A stretch of 64,000 nt of DNA from Cyanophora paradoxa (GCA_004431415.1 QPMI01000432.1:1-64000), one strand, 5' to 3'. Shown: positions 20,501 through 32,264, numbered from the stretch's first letter. Translations and numbers: made by a program. Notes: generated by a model from the sequence alone, not told the origin.

Positions 20501-23500
20501 TCCGCCCCCCCCTCCCGCCCGGCTCGGTTTGGCTCACGCCCCGCCCCGCAGCGGCCGAGGTGCCGGCGAACGTGCGCGTGCGCTGCCTGCAGCTCGCCCA
20601 GGAGGCCGCCGCCGCCGCCGCCCGCGCCGAGCCGGGCTCCCGCGCCGCGCTGGGGCCCGCCGCCGCCCGCCTCCTCCCGGCCGCCTGCGTCGCGCTGGCG
20701 GCCCCCGAGCGGCCCGTCCGCCGCGCCGCCGCCGCCTTCGCCGCGCTCCTGAAGGGCGCCCTCGCCGCCGCCGCCGCCGAGCAGCCGGCCGCCGCCCTCT
20801 CGGCCTCCTCACCCGCCTCGCCATCGACCCGGCGGCCGCCCCGGGGGCCGCCCCCGCCGCCCCGCGGGGGCCGCCGCCCCACCCCTCCACCTCTTCTTCG
20901 GCGGGGCGCGCGCCAAGGCGGCCGCCGCGGCGGGCAGCGCGCGCAAGGGCTCCAGCCGCAAGGCGGCCTCGGCGTCGGACAAGGGCGGCCGCGGCGCGGC
21001 GCAGGAGGAGTGCGCGGCGGAGGGCCCCAGCGACGCGGCGCTCGACGCGCTCCTCGCCGTCATCGCCGGCGCCCCCGACGCCCTCGCCGCCGACCCCGCC
21101 GCCCTGCCCCGCCTCCTCGCCGAGCGCCTCGCCGCCCGGCCCCGCCCCCGTCCGCCCGCAGGGGCAAGAAGTGCGTACCCCCGCCCGCCCGCCTGCTCCC
21201 GCTTGCTCGCCTGAGCTCGCCGCCCGCTCGCTCGCAGGGAGGCGCCGGCGTCGGACGTGGCGGGCGACGTGGTCGACTTCCTCGCGGCCTTCGCCCTCCG
21301 CTTCGACGGCCCGGCCGCTGGCACGCCCGCGCCGCCCTCCTCGCCGCCCTCGCCGCGCCCGCCCCGCCCCGCCCTCCGCGCCCTCGGGGCGCCCCTCCTG
21401 GAGGAGGTCGGCCCCCGCGCCGCCGCCGCCGCCTCGGCCGCCGCCGCCGGCGACGCCCGCCTCCTCTCCGCCGTCGCTGCGGTCGCCTTCCGCCGGAGGC
21501 GGCGGAGCGCTCGAGGGGGACGAGGGCGCCGCCCTCTTCGACGCCCTCCTCGGCCTCCTCGCGAGCCCCGCCGAGGCGGCCGTCCCGCAGGGCGGCACCA
21601 CCTCCCGGGCCGCGTCTCGGTCCGCCTGGACGCCCTCGCCGCCCTCGAGGGCGCCGGCGGCTGGTACGCCGCGCTGCCGGCCGCCCGCCAGGCCGCCGTC
21701 TTCGGCGCCCTCCTCACCCTCCTCGGGAGCGAAGCCGCCCCGAGTGCGCCGGCGCCGTCCACCGCGCCCTGCGGGCCCTCCCCGTACCCCCGAGGCCCTC
21801 GCCGCCCCGCTCCGCCTCGCCGCCGGCGGCGCCGGCGCTGCCGAGCGCACGCCGCCGCCCTCGGCCGCCAAGCGGGCCCGGCGCAAGGCGGAGGAGACTC
21901 CCGACAGCCCGCTTCCTCGGCTTCGGGCGCGGCCGCGGCGCCCTCGGGCGTGGCGCTGCGGGCGCGGCCCTGACGCTGGAGGTGCTCCAGTACAAGGCGG
22001 GCGAGGCCGTCGCGGCGGGCGGCGCGCCCGTCCCCTCCCGCCCCTCTTCGCCCTTCTGCGGCCCTCCTGCGGCCCCGCCCGGCGGCCGCAGAGGGCGGGA
22101 GGCGGAGGGCCCGGCGCCCGAGTACCTCAAGCAGCTGTGCATGGGGAGCCTGCGGGAGTGCGCGGCGGGCGGCTCGGCCCCCTCCGAGGCGCTGGACGTG
22201 GAGGCCGTCGTGCTCTGCGTGCAGGGCGCGGCGGACCCGCAGACGCGCAACGCGGCGCTGCTGCTCCTCGCCGGCCTCGCGGAGGCGGCGCCCGACCGCG
22301 TCCTGGCGCACGTCCTCCCCGTGGCGGCCGTCCTGGGGCCGGCCTCCCTCTCGCGGACGACGCGGCGACTTCGCGGCGGTGACGCAGACGATCGAGCGGG
22401 TCGTCCCGTGCTGGCGGCGCACGGCCCCGACGGGGCGCGGCCCTCCTCGAGGCCTTCGTCTCCGCCGTGCCCCGCACCGCCCCGCACCGCCGCCTCCGCT
22501 CCTCTCCACCCTCCTCCGCACCCTCGGGTCCGCCTCGGCCCTGCCCCCGGCCCTCCTCCTCCTCCTCGCCGCCGCCCCGGCCCCCGGCTTCGACGCGCCC
22601 GAGTTCGCGGCGGCGCTCCTCCTCCACGAGGCCCGCGCGCCGCCGCCGCCGCCTCTCCACACTCCTCCACCGCGCCGTCCTGCCCCTCCCCGACGGCTTC
22701 CCCGGAAGACCGCGCGGCGGCGGCGCCCGCCCCCGCGAAGGGCAGCGGCAAGGCCAGCGCCCGCAAGGAGAAGGAGGCCGCCGCCGCCTCCGCCCCGCCG
22801 AGGCGCCCCTTGTGCCGAGTACGTGGACCCGGCGACCCTGGGCCCGCCGCTGCCGCGCCCTCGCCCTCGAGTCCTTCAAGCTGGCCGCCCGCGTGCTGGG
22901 GAGCCGGCCCTCGTCGGGGCCCTGCTGGAGGCCCCCGCCGACGCCCGCGCCGCCGTCGAGGCGAGCTGCGGCCGCCTCTCGAGGCCGCCCTCCTCGCCCT
23001 CCGCCGCGCGCCGCCCTCCAGGCCGCCGCGGAGCCCGGCGCCGCGGCGGCGGCCCACGGGCGGCCCTGGCGCAGGCGGCCGCTCGGCGCTCGCGCGGGCC
23101 GTCGAGCTGCTCCCGCCGGCGCCCTTCGCCTCGCCATGGACGCGCTCCTCGCGCACAGCGACCCCGCCGTCCGCCGCCGCGCCCTCCAGGCACGCAGCGC
23201 AGCCTCTCCCCGCCTCTTCTTCTTCTTCCGCGGCTCACGGTCTCCCGCGCAGGTGCTGGCGGAGCGGGTGGGCCACACGCCGGAGGGCCCCGAGGGCGAC
23301 GCGGCGCTGGAGGCGCTGCTCCCCGCCGCCCTCCGCGTCCTCGAGGAGGACGGGCACCCTCCCACGCCGCCTCCTCCGAGGTGCCACCCTCACTCCCTCC
23401 CTCCCTCCCTCTCTTTCTCTCTGATCGCCGAGCTCGCTCTGTCGCGCAGCGGGCGGGCAACGCGGCAGGCGGCGCTCCTCGCCGTCGAGCAGCTGGCCCG

Positions 23501-25555
23501 GCGCTCGCGGGGCGCCGCCCGGAGCCTTTCGTTGCGGCGGTCCCGCGCGTCCTCGCGGCGCTGGAGGGGCCAGCGAGGCGCTCGCGGCCTCGGCGCTCCT
23601 GACCTCGCGGCGCTCGCCGTGGAGCTCGGGCCCCGCGTCGTGCCCCACGTGCCCGCGCCCTCCCGCCCCTCCTCAAGGCCCTCGCCCGCTCCCTCGAGGC
23701 CCCAGCCCAAGCCCAAGCCGCCGCGGCCGCGGCGGGCGGCGAGGCGGGCGGCCCGGCGGTGCTGCCGGTGGCGGCGCTGGCCGCGATGGAGGCGCTCGTG
23801 AGCACGGTGCCCAGTTCCTCGGCCCGCACCTCCCGGACGCCCTCGCCGCCTGCGTCCACCCCCGCCTCCTCGCCTCGGGCCAGCAGGCGCTGCTGGACCG
23901 CTCGGCGGCGCTCCTCTCCGCGCGCCGCCCGCGTCCCGCCCCGCCTCCTCCTCCCGGCCCTCGCCGCCGCCCTCCGCGCGCCGCGGAGGCGGGGCCCGAG
24001 GGCGTCATCCGCCTGCTGGAGGCGACGGGCGCCTGCTGCGCCTCGATGCAGCGGCTGGACGCCGCGGCGCTGCACCGGCCGCCTCGACCTCATCCTGCGC
24101 GCCCTCGAGCTGCGCCCGAGCCTCCCCGCCGAGCAGGCCCCCGCGGTGGAGGCCGCCGCCTCCTCCGCCGCTGCCTCCCTGGTCATGAAGCTCAGCGAGC
24201 GCGAGTTCCGGCCCCTCTTCCTCCGCGCCCTCGACTGGGCCTCCGCCTCCCCGCCGGCTCCAGCTCGGCTCCGGCGAGCGCGGACCCGAACCGCGCCATC
24301 GCCTTCTACGGCTGCTCGGCTCCCTGGCGGAGCGGCTCAGCCATCTTCGTCCCCTTCTTCGGGCACGTGTGGGAGGCGACGGCTGCCCACTTCACTGGGG
24401 AGGTGGAGCTCGTCGGGGACGCCAACGTGGCGCGGCGGCAGCGACCGTCGCCCCCGAGGCCGCCCTCTCAAGCGAGCCCCCCTCGGCCAAGCGCCGCCGG
24501 GCAAAGAAGGGGGAGGCCGCGGCCCAGCCTCCGCGGCCAAGCAGGCGGCCTCCTCCGCAGCTGTGGACCCGGAGCGGTTGGCGCGGGACGAGGTGATCGC
24601 CCTGGCGCTGCAGGCGCTGCTCCTCTGCTTCCGGCATGACGCTGCCGCCGCGACGGGCTTCACCACCCAGGTCTGTCGGCCATCTCCTCTCTTTCCCTCC
24701 TCCCTCCCGTCCCCACCTGCCATCCCCCCCCCCCCCTCCCCCCCCCCCCCCCCCCCCCCCCCCCCGCTCCCCCCCTTCCGCCCTCCCCTCCTCGCCCAAC
24801 CCCCTGCTTCAAGCCCTTCTCTCCCTAACCCCCGCCCCGCCCCCCTCCCCTACCCCCCCTCCCGCCTCCGCCCCCCCCTCCCGCCTCCGCCCCCCCTCCC
24901 GCCTCCGCCCCCCCCCCCCTCCCCCCGCTCCCCGCCCACCTGCTCGCCTAGGACGGGCCTAACGCTGTGTATCGCAGGCGCGCTTTGATCGGATGATGCC
25001 GCGTTGGTGGGCCTCCTCCAGCACACCGACGTCACCCCCGCCCCGTCCGCGGCGGCGGCGCCGCCTCCGGTCCGGCGCCAGCCGCCGGCGCAAGCTCCGA
25101 GGGCAAGAAGAAGAAGAAGGAGAAGGGGAAGGAGGGCAGGAGAAGGCGGGGCCGGCGACGGGCCCGTACGAGGCGCGGGTGGAGACGCTCCTGGCGCCCT
25201 GCCTGGCAGAGATGGCCATGGCAGCGGGCTCCGACGTGCGTCCACCACTGCCCCCGCAGCCACACTCGGCGGCCACTGACTCTCTTCACAGGCGCTGTGG
25301 AAGCCCCTGAACCATGCCCTGCTGATGGCGACGCGGAGCGAGGATCCCGTCATCCGGGCGGCGGCGCTGCGGTGCTTCGAGGTGGTGGCGGCACGGGTGG
25401 GCGAGGAGTACCTCGTGCTGCTGCCGGAGAGCATCCCGTTCCTGGCGGAGCTGATGGAGGACGCGGACGCGGGGGTGGAGGCGGAGGTGCGGCGCGCCAT
25501 CAAGCTCCTCGAGGAGATGTCGGGAGAGTCCCTCCAGCGCTACCTCTCAGGATAG
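17533..25555 (+). CDS. HEATR1: UTP10/HEATR1, U3 snoRNP (SSU processome) HEAT-repeat protein
   Basis: Acts in the nucleolus in 18S pre-rRNA processing and rDNA transcription as part of the UTP-A (t-UTP) subcomplex. The start MASDLARQLAGLSAKA is followed by KASILFTPQEAAELDLESIH, LGGLGELEKLDARFQEYER, LFSAKAKETNRELQTKEEN and LLSNYFLQKPAHRVFEYLVR, colinear with the HEATR1 N-terminus. The next exon reads VNEYNVNDVMRCILPYHETN then IFVRVVQILRL, the family's LPYHETRIFVRVIQLL segment. The body is very GC-rich, Ala/Pro/Arg-biased and split over many frames, so internal exons are uncertain. The C-terminus is clear: PLNHALLMATRSEDPVIRAA, YLVLLPESIPFLAELMEDAD and EMSGESLQRYL, the BP28CT end, with TAG at 25553-25555. 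An 8-kb gene fits a protein of about 2,000 residues. Confidence 0.88.
24724..24765. repeat. Poly-C tract in UTP10 intron
   Basis: Thirteen Cs, one T, then 28 uninterrupted Cs, embedded in a longer C/T-rich stretch to about 24945, on the sense strand of a UTP10 intron. Confidence 0.9.
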
Positions 25556-26198
25556 TCAGCTCCGCCCCCGACCCGACCTGGAGTGGGGCGGGCACCTCGG
25601 CAGCGAGTCGGCCCCCCTATATGCACTATGATAGCTAGCTATCATAGTGTAGTAGAGCAGGTCTCCTTTAATTTTGATTTCCTTCATGCCTGCGCATGCA
25701 GCTGTGCACCATGGCCATGCATATGCAGGTACCGGTGCACGTGGCATATGGCGCATGCGCAGGTGCAGGCCTACGTACGTACCCCCGGTATAGTATACTC
25801 CGGCGCCGCGGACGATTTGCAAATTGATCATCATGGCATGCATATGAGCGCGGGCCGATCGCGAGCTCGATCGCGAGTTGACTGCGGGCCGATATCGATC
25901 GCGAGTTGCTTATGCAAAATTAAGAGTGAAGTCGAGTTAATTCTTTAATTTTAATTTTAATTTTCAATTCGAAACGCCGCCAGCCAATCGGAACTTCGTT
26001 GGTCGAAAAACAAACGTGGGTTTGTTTTACTCGCATGAGCCTGATCGAAATCGGGTACCCTAAGTTGTGATTCAGTCGTACCCTCCCCACACATTTGCCT
26101 GGCGAGATCTTCTTTGAGCCGCATCTCGCTGGGCCGCGATCGCATCAGACGGCAAGCAGAAGTAGTTTCGCACTGTCCGGGCCGCCGAGCGCGCGGGA
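25556..26198. other. Intergenic region rich in GATC/GCATGC palindromes
   Basis: No gene seen. It includes the palindrome at 25624-25649, a stretch of overlapping GCATGC, GGTACC and GTGCAC words at 25690-25770, and repeated GATCGCGAG(C/T)T at about 25858-25910. It is AT-rich near 25940-25970. Confidence 0.5.
25624..25649. terminator. Perfect 26-bp palindrome after UTP10
   Basis: The 13-base arm CACTATGATAGCT is followed directly by its reverse complement, 68 bases after the UTP10 stop. Transcribed, it would give a 3' UTR hairpin. A role in 3' end formation is inference. Confidence 0.5.
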
Positions 26199-27180
26199 AT
26201 GGCTGAGCTTCAATACAAGATCGACTTCGCGTTCCGCCATCGGATGCTCTTGAAGGCCGAGGCCGAGAACGGGATCCCGGCCGGCACGACGCAGCTTCGC
26301 AATGCGCACGCCACCCCCATCAAGCCGCTGGCGTTGTTCCTCGCCGAGAAACGGGCGAAGAAGAGCCCCAGAGCCGTCAAAGCCTTCTCCGTCATCCAGA
26401 AAGTCATTGGGGCGATTAGGGCTACTGGCGGTGCTGTTTTTGTCATAAGCAAGCAACTCGAGACACGGTTTACGGTGCGCGGCGGCTGGGCGGGTGTGCA
26501 CACGCGTGCCAAGCTCACTCGCGCGCGCGCGCCATGCAGGTCACGCCCGAGCCGAAGCTCCTGGAGGGCGAGGAGATGGTCGTTCTGGTCCAGCGCCTGA
26601 AGGAGCCCTACAGCCTCGCACCCCCGCAGTCCATCGGTTCGTTTCCGTCAGCGCTCTCCAGCTCATGATCATCCACTTGCTGTACCGCTGCTGACTGTGC
26701 GTGCTCAGAGGAGGCATGCGCAGAGAAAGCCGATCCAGACCTTCTCAAGACTGATGCAGGCCCTGGTATGTCCGAGGAGAAGTGTGAGGGCGACCGTGGC
26801 CGGGACCATCTCGTCGTTCCTGCCGATGGACGTGTGACCGGGCACATCAACCGTACAAGCCAGGGAAACCGACCCTCAAAGGAATTCTTCTGCTACCGGT
26901 GCACTTGTTTACTCGAAGCCCTTTTGGCACTCGCAATCAATTGCCTGATCATGAACTTCAATGCTGCAGTCTGCTGCTTGCAGTGAAGAACCCATTGGGG
27001 AGCTACCGGCTTGTTGGCTGTGACTCGCGGGTGCTTGTCGTGGAGGCCATCTGGAAGTTCGATTTGGACAGCACTGGTAATCTCTCTTCATTCTTTGTGA
27101 TGCGTGTGGCTGCTCCAGCATTAGAACATTGGAACCCCTTCGATATATATCTAGATCTAGGGGGGGGGCCAGGGATGGTC
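26199..27180 (+). CDS. Unrecognised spliced gene
   Basis: Starts MAELQYKIDFAFRHRMLLKA at 26199. Exon 1 contains AHATPIKPLALFLAEKRAKK, KAFSVIQKVIGAI and GGAVFVISKQLETRFT, then donor GTGCGC at about 26475. After acceptor ATGCAG (26539) exon 2 reads VTPEPKLLEGEEMVVLVQRL then KEPYSLAPPQSI. After another intron EEACAEKADPDLLKTDAG follows; the frame may stay open through MSEEKCEGDRGRDHLVV or be spliced again. A later frame includes SYRLVGCDSRVLVVEAIWKF (about 27003-27062). Even composition and good splice sites support a real gene. I know no family, and the end is uncertain. Confidence 0.45.
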
Positions 27181-27479
27181 AAGTGACCCTATGAAAAGTG
27201 CCTGCCACATCACTGGCTAGGTTCCCCCCTCCCCCCCTCCAATCCCCCCCCTCCAATCCTCCCGCCCTAGCACCCCCCCTCCCCCCCCCTCCTTTGTTGG
27301 AGGCCCTGTTCCTTTTCCTGGGCAACTGGATGTCTCTCTTGTCTCTGCTTGTCTCTGCTTGTTGTCTTATGCATATGTATTCTGTAGATCTGTGTCTTGT
27401 TTTCTTTCTTCGTAGCTTTCCTTCGATAAATCTGTCTGTCTGATACTGTGCTTGTTCTATCCAACCACATACACAGCTA

Positions 27480-28335
27480 GCTGCATGTGTAGTCTCAGGC
27501 CCTGCTGCTCTGGCCCATGTGCAGTCTCAGGCCCTGCAGCTCTGCTAGCTACGAGCCTGCCTCCGCCCATGCCTTCGAATTCAGGCCCCATTCTTTCTGA
27601 GCCCCACTAGTACTGGGCCATTCCTGGAGGCTCTGCTGCTCTGCTAATCAGGAAAATGTGCCCCTGTGTCGCTTGAGGCCCCTTCCTTTTTGAGCCCCAG
27701 GCCACTGGGCCGTTCCCTGTGGCCCATGTGCAGTCTCAGCTGCAGGCCTTGCTGCTCTGCTAGCCAGGAGCATGTGCCCTCTAGTGCCACTTGAGGCCCT
27801 TCCTTTTTGAGCCCCACTGGGCCGCTCCGAGTTCCCAGAGGCCCATGTGCAGTCTCAGCTGCAGGCCCTGTGCTCTGCTAGCCAGGAGCATGTCCCCCTG
27901 TGCCAAGCCCCACTGGGCGGTTTCTTCCGGAGGCCCATGTGTAGTCTCAGGCCCTGCAGCTCTGCTAGCTATGAGCCTGCCTCAGCCCATGCCTTCAGGC
28001 ACCATTCTTTCTGAGCCCCACTAGTACTGGCCATGGGCCATTCCTGGAGGCCCAAGTACGTGCAGTCTCAGCTGCAGGCCCTGCTACTCTGCAGCTGCTA
28101 GCCAGGAGCATGTGCCCTCTAGTGCCGCTTGAGGCCCTTTTTTTTCTGAGCCCCACTGGGCCATTTCTTCTGGACGCCCATGATCATGAGCAGTTCCAGC
28201 TGCAGGCCCTGGTAGCAGGCCCTGTGCTCTGCTAGCCAGGAGCATGTGCTGTCTACTGCGGCTTGAGGCCCCTCCCTTTCTGAGTCCCACTGGGCTATTC
28301 CTCCTTCCAACTACAGGCCCTGCTACTCTGGCCCT
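27480..28335. repeat. Degenerate minisatellite, about 100-130-bp units
   Basis: Seven or eight imperfect tandem units built from the words GCCCATGTGCAGTCTCAG, CTGCAGGCCCTGCTGCTCTG, CTAGCCAGGAGCATGTG, CTTGAGGCCCTTCCTTTTTG and AGCCCCACTGGGCC. Units differ by internal deletions and substitutions. Short open frames cross them on both strands but look incidental. Confidence 0.85.
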
Positions 28336-28446
28336 GGCCTTCTAGATTGCTCCCCTTTTTCAGTGCCCTGTGTTTTCTTCCTATTTTCCATCTCCAAAGG
28401 CCGCTAGCCACTAGCTGCTTAATTTGTCCCCGTCTTCGTTCTCTTT

Positions 28447-29879
28447 TTTTGACTCTAGATCCTCTCCGTGAGTGTAAGCCTCCTCGTGACTGTATCCTTT
28501 ACAGAAGAGGCTCTCTGGCAGAACCACGAGCTTCAGGCTTTGAACCCACAGCTGCAGAGCCAGCTGGCTTTGGGTGCCTTTCCTTCCCTCACCATCCACT
28601 TTTATGCAAACGTTTTTACCACTTACATTGTGTTTTTTCAGAATTCGAAGTCCAACAGGGAGTCAACATTGACCCAGCTGCAGGTCAAGGTAGGGGCCTT
28701 TCTTCGTCTTTGAATTTCTGCTCCGGAAAGGGATCTGATCACATCCCATCGTTCATATGCATCAGATGACGATAATGCACATGGCGACCAGGGCAGGGAT
28801 GTGCCTTCAGTAGTGCCCCTTGGTGCACACACTTCTTGCTTGAGCACACCTGTGATTGCGGCTGACAGCATTTAACATGCACTTTAATCTAGATGATGTC
28901 TCTGATGAAGACTCGAGTGAGGGCATGGTGCCAGCAGATATTGACAGTCTGAGTACAGGTAATCATGCCTCCTACAGATATATAGCTCTCTACTGTGTTG
29001 TTGATATGTCTCTATCAGGGACACACTCGAGGACTCAGAGCAATTCGAAGACCACCAACAAGTATTTACTAATGACAAGGAACCGGTGAAATCATGCCAC
29101 TTTGCACAACTTCAAATTGCATCAGCCATTTACTGCTCCAACAGTATGAACAGTATGCTCCAGCTCCCTTGCCTCTCTTGTCAGGACCTCAGAAACGCAA
29201 GTATAGCCCTGACAACTCCATGCCTCAAGATTTTGATTCAACTGTTCAAGCTTCCGGTGCACGTGCATTCATGGCCAATCACTTGTCAAGCCATGATCTA
29301 ACTCTGTCATCTCTATGTCAGGGGTTCAATTTCAGCTCGATGAAGACAACACATACATCTTCAAGAACAAGCTTGCCCGCCTCGGCCCGGAGCTTCCTCT
29401 GCTGGGGAACCCTAATTTAACATCCTTGAACAGTACTGCTGACATTAACACACAAGTTCACAAGCAAGGTGGGTCGTTTTTATAAGAGTGGCGATTCTGT
29501 GTGATAATTGTGTTGGAATTTGCTCAGTTGAAGTGCATCCCACCACGCAAGTGGACGAATCCAGGCTGGACAACCCAGATATTGAGCTCAACATAGTTCC
29601 AGGCCTTGAGAGCCTCCAGCTCCAGGGTGAGGTTTGAAATTTCTTGTAGAGAAATAAATTAACCTTGACTTTTTCATGTAATGCAGCTGGATGTGTTCTT
29701 GAGGACCTTCATCCAGGGCACGTTCTCGAGCTTAATCAAGCCCCTGTTGGAAGCGCTTTATATGGCTCTTTGAATGCTGCCTCGGGCAACCACAAGTCTC
29801 TCCCAGGCTACAAGGAACTTCAGAGGTTGATAGATTTGAAGATCTTCACTCTGTAGTGAACAGTCAGGACTGGAGCTAA
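28447..29879 (+). CDS. Unrecognised multi-exon gene, upstream copy
   Basis: A series of short exons with plausible GT/AG borders. They read RASGFEPTAAEPA (about 28525); EFEVQQGVNIDPAAGQ (about 28640); DDVSDEDSSEGMVPADIDSL (about 28893); DTLEDSEQFEDHQQVF (29030); GPQKRKYSPDNSMPQDFDST (29184); FQLDEDNTYIFKNKLARLGP (29330); EVHPTTQVDESRLDNPDIEL (29530); and AGCVLEDLHPGHVLELNQAP (29687). The acidic, Ser/Asp-rich composition suggests a disordered regulatory protein; no family recognised. The start was not found. From 29349 onward the gene is duplicated at 32265. This copy lacks one A at about 29833 relative to the other and ends RLIDLKIFTL at 29856; the duplicate reads on to NSQDWS. Confidence 0.5.
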
Positions 29880-30423
29880 GAATCCTGAGTAGATTCGAGA
29901 ACCCTGAGAAGATTCAAAGAATTCAATCCATGCATGTGAAATGCAATGTAAATAAATACTCATACCTGAAAGATCTGCCCTTGGCGCACGTATACGCACC
30001 TAGGCCGGGTTCGAGCTCTATAGCTATGCATCCTCCTGGGAGGGTCCCTGGCTTGCCCTGCACGTCCCTTTTGGAGCCTCTGCGGCACTCTTATACACTG
30101 TCCTTCTCCTTTTGTCAAACCCGTACAGCTGGCTTGGAAGAAGAAGAGTCTGGTTGGTTCGCTGTCGATTGTGCTTTGGGCCTTTGGGTCCTTCGCCTTT
30201 TGTCAAAACCGCACAACCGGCTTGGGCGTGTCTTATACATACTCTTCTTCTTCTGTCTTCAAGCCCGTCTTGGAAGATGGCATAAGGGCAGTTGTGCTTT
30301 ATAATTAGGGTCCATTGCAAACGTATCAGCAGCTTCAGTGCGACCTGCTCGATAGGCCAGACAGTTTGAGCGGAAGATGACATGCAGTCCAAGAATCGGA
30401 AGAGGCCAGACAGTACAGCTAAT

Positions 30424-30536
30424 AGAGAGAGAGATGAAGCAAAAGACACGCCCGTGGACCAGGGTGACAAGGTATAGCAGCCCCCCAGTACAGCTAGCTT
30501 GGGCGTGTGTTATACATACTCTTCTTCTTCTCACAT
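30424..30536. mobile_element. Back-to-back truncated LINE tails
   Basis: 30424-30484 is an inverted, heavily 5'-truncated family-2 tail, reading (GA)n, then GATGAAGCAAAAGACACGCC. Directly beside it, 30492-30536 is a plus-strand family-1 tail, CTTGGGCGTGTGTTATACAT then CTCTTCTTCTTC. Another plus-strand family-1 tail lies at about 30163-30262. All are repeated in the second copy of the 2.6-kb duplication. Confidence 0.7.
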
Positions 30537-30836
30537 TGATCCTACTTTCAGATGCAGTGCTCAATGCGCTCCCTTCTTGAGCTTGTTCCTAAGAATCATG
30601 TAGTATGCCAGCAAATCAGTCAGGATCATACTGCATTTCTCTCTCTCTCTCAGGATCATATCAAATCTCATTCAACTCGTGCTCTTGATCACCTTAAGGC
30701 TGCTTCTGTTCTTTTGGTGCACCCCCCTTCTGTGCCTGGGGCCTTCGGGTCCTTCGCCTTTCGTCAAAACCGTTGGGTGCAAAGGTGAGAAAGCCACAAG
30801 AGCAGACCAAGCAGAAGCGTACGCCCTGCACATGTC

Positions 30837-31268
30837 ATGATAAGCACTGCACATGAACGGAGCATAGCTGGCGCTGCGTGTACGAGGCAGGAGCAGAATA
30901 CGGCCAACGCCAGTGGCGGGAGACCAGCGGGTGCGGCTGCCGGGATCGGAAATTCAGCAAGCGTGAAGAGTCTTGTGCCCGAAGACAGATTCGTCAGAGA
31001 GAAGCGTCCGAAGGCAGACGACAACCAAACGGCGACAAGGAAAGTGACAAGGCGCCCGCCGGGCATAACGAAGAAGCAGGCGGATGCATATGGCACGAAG
31101 CAGGTGCATAAAGGTGTGCCGACGTCCGCAGAAGGTGCGCCATCAGACGCCTGGGGCGCGGGAGCACGCCTGGGAGGCATGAGGATTGTACGCACTGCGC
31201 AGGAGATGGATGAGCTACAAGAGCAGCTGAAGGACAAAAGCAATAACATGACATGGGCGAGACGCTAA
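30837..31268 (+). CDS. Hypothetical 143-residue ORF, copy 1
   Basis: Open frame starting MISTAHERSIAGAACTRQEQ and ending NNMTWARR. It is basic, rich in Arg, Lys and Ala, with a heptad-like end RTAQEMDELQEQLKDKSNN. It resembles small nucleic-acid-binding proteins of non-LTR elements in composition only; no domain recognised. An identical copy lies at 33754-34185 in the duplication. DNA just downstream (31320-31425) carries the short repeat TGCCCGAAGGCAGAT(T/G)GACAACAAG. Confidence 0.3.
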   Translation: MISTAHERSIAGAACTRQEQNTANASGGRPAGAAAGIGNSASVKSLVPEDRFVREKRPKADDNQTATRKVTRRPPGITKKQADAYGTKQVHKGVPTSAEGAPSDAWGAGARLGGMRIVRTAQEMDELQEQLKDKSNNMTWARR

Positions 31269-31953
31269 GGGACAGTCGACGGAAGTGGCGGGAAACCAAT
31301 GGGCACGGTCGCCGCTATCAGAGATTGTGCCCGAAGGCAGATGGACAACAAGCGTATTGTGCCCGAAGGCAGATTGACAACAAGGAAGCGCCCGCAGGCA
31401 GAGAACAACCGATAGGTGGTGGAGATTCGAATGTGGTGGCCGCAAAGCAGGGCAGTAGTAGAGAATGATGCATAGAACACGAACCAGGTGCATTTAGGTG
31501 CGTCGAAGGCAGAGAATCCTCGCTAGAAGGGCGCCCGTCGGCAGGGGGGTACCAATGACCTCTAATTACCAATACGACGGTATTGAAGAGGTGGCTCTTG
31601 ACAAATTGAAGCTAGAAGGGAAGTGAGTGAAACAGCATACAGGACCCTGTACCACCAGTCCTAGGGGGCCAGCAGGATAAAGAGCACACTATATGCAAAG
31701 GTTGATTGATGTGTTCAGGCCCAGGATAGAATTTCACTGTAGCATGGGTTTTTGGGCAGGTGTATGCCCAAAACATCACAGCATGTCAAATGGTTGATAC
31801 AAAGAAGATAAATATGTATGGTTGATACACATATGATCATGTTGAGTATGCATCCTCTATGCATCCAAAATTTCTAACTATAAACTAATTATACAACCTG
31901 CTTCCTTACAGGCCAGACAGGGTTTGAAGGAAGAAAAGTGGACAAAGAAGCGC

Positions 31954-32263
31954 TGATTGTGCCTTGGGCCTTCGGGTTCTTCGCCTTTCGTCAAAACCGC
32001 ACAACCGGCTTGGGCGTGTCTTATACCTACTCTTCTTCTTCTTCGTATAATAGGATCTGTCTGCAGACTGAGAAATGGTTGGAAGACAAAATAACAATGA
32101 GGCTGATTATATAGCTGATGGCTGATGAGTGAACCAGGCAGACAAGGGTAGTAAAAAAAGAGAATGCAGTAGATACATCCACATCAGCAGGACTGGTCAT
32201 GGGTATGACAAAGCCGCAGAGGCCTGCGGCCGGAATGGGGCATCGGCCAAGCCAGCCGAACGG
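31954..32263. repeat. 310-bp segment inverted at 34914-35223
   Basis: Begins with a plus-strand LINE family-1 tail of about 90 bases ending (TTC)n at 32045. Unique-looking DNA and an inverted family-3 tail follow, ending GCCAGCCGAACGG. The reverse complement occurs after the second copy of the 2.6-kb duplication. Both ends carry variants of the LINE tail word GACGAAAGGC / AAGCC(G/A)GC, which could have mediated inversion. Confidence 0.8.
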
Positions 32264-32264
32264 T

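Larger units (their letters stand above)
29349..31973. repeat. 2.6-kb direct repeat, copy 1
   Basis: Near-identical to 32265-34890: one single-base indel and no other difference seen over the segments compared. It contains the last exons of the unrecognised gene, fragments of LINE tails in both orientations, and a 143-codon open frame. The 5' border is the word ACACATACATCT. The 3' border lies inside a LINE tail (TTGGGCCTTC). Confidence 0.9.

Noticed and set aside
18463-23424. Very long overlapping open frames on both strands (up to 1,075 codons) across UTP10
   Set aside because: Extreme GC content makes stops rare. These frames are Arg/Pro/Ala low-complexity shadows without domains.
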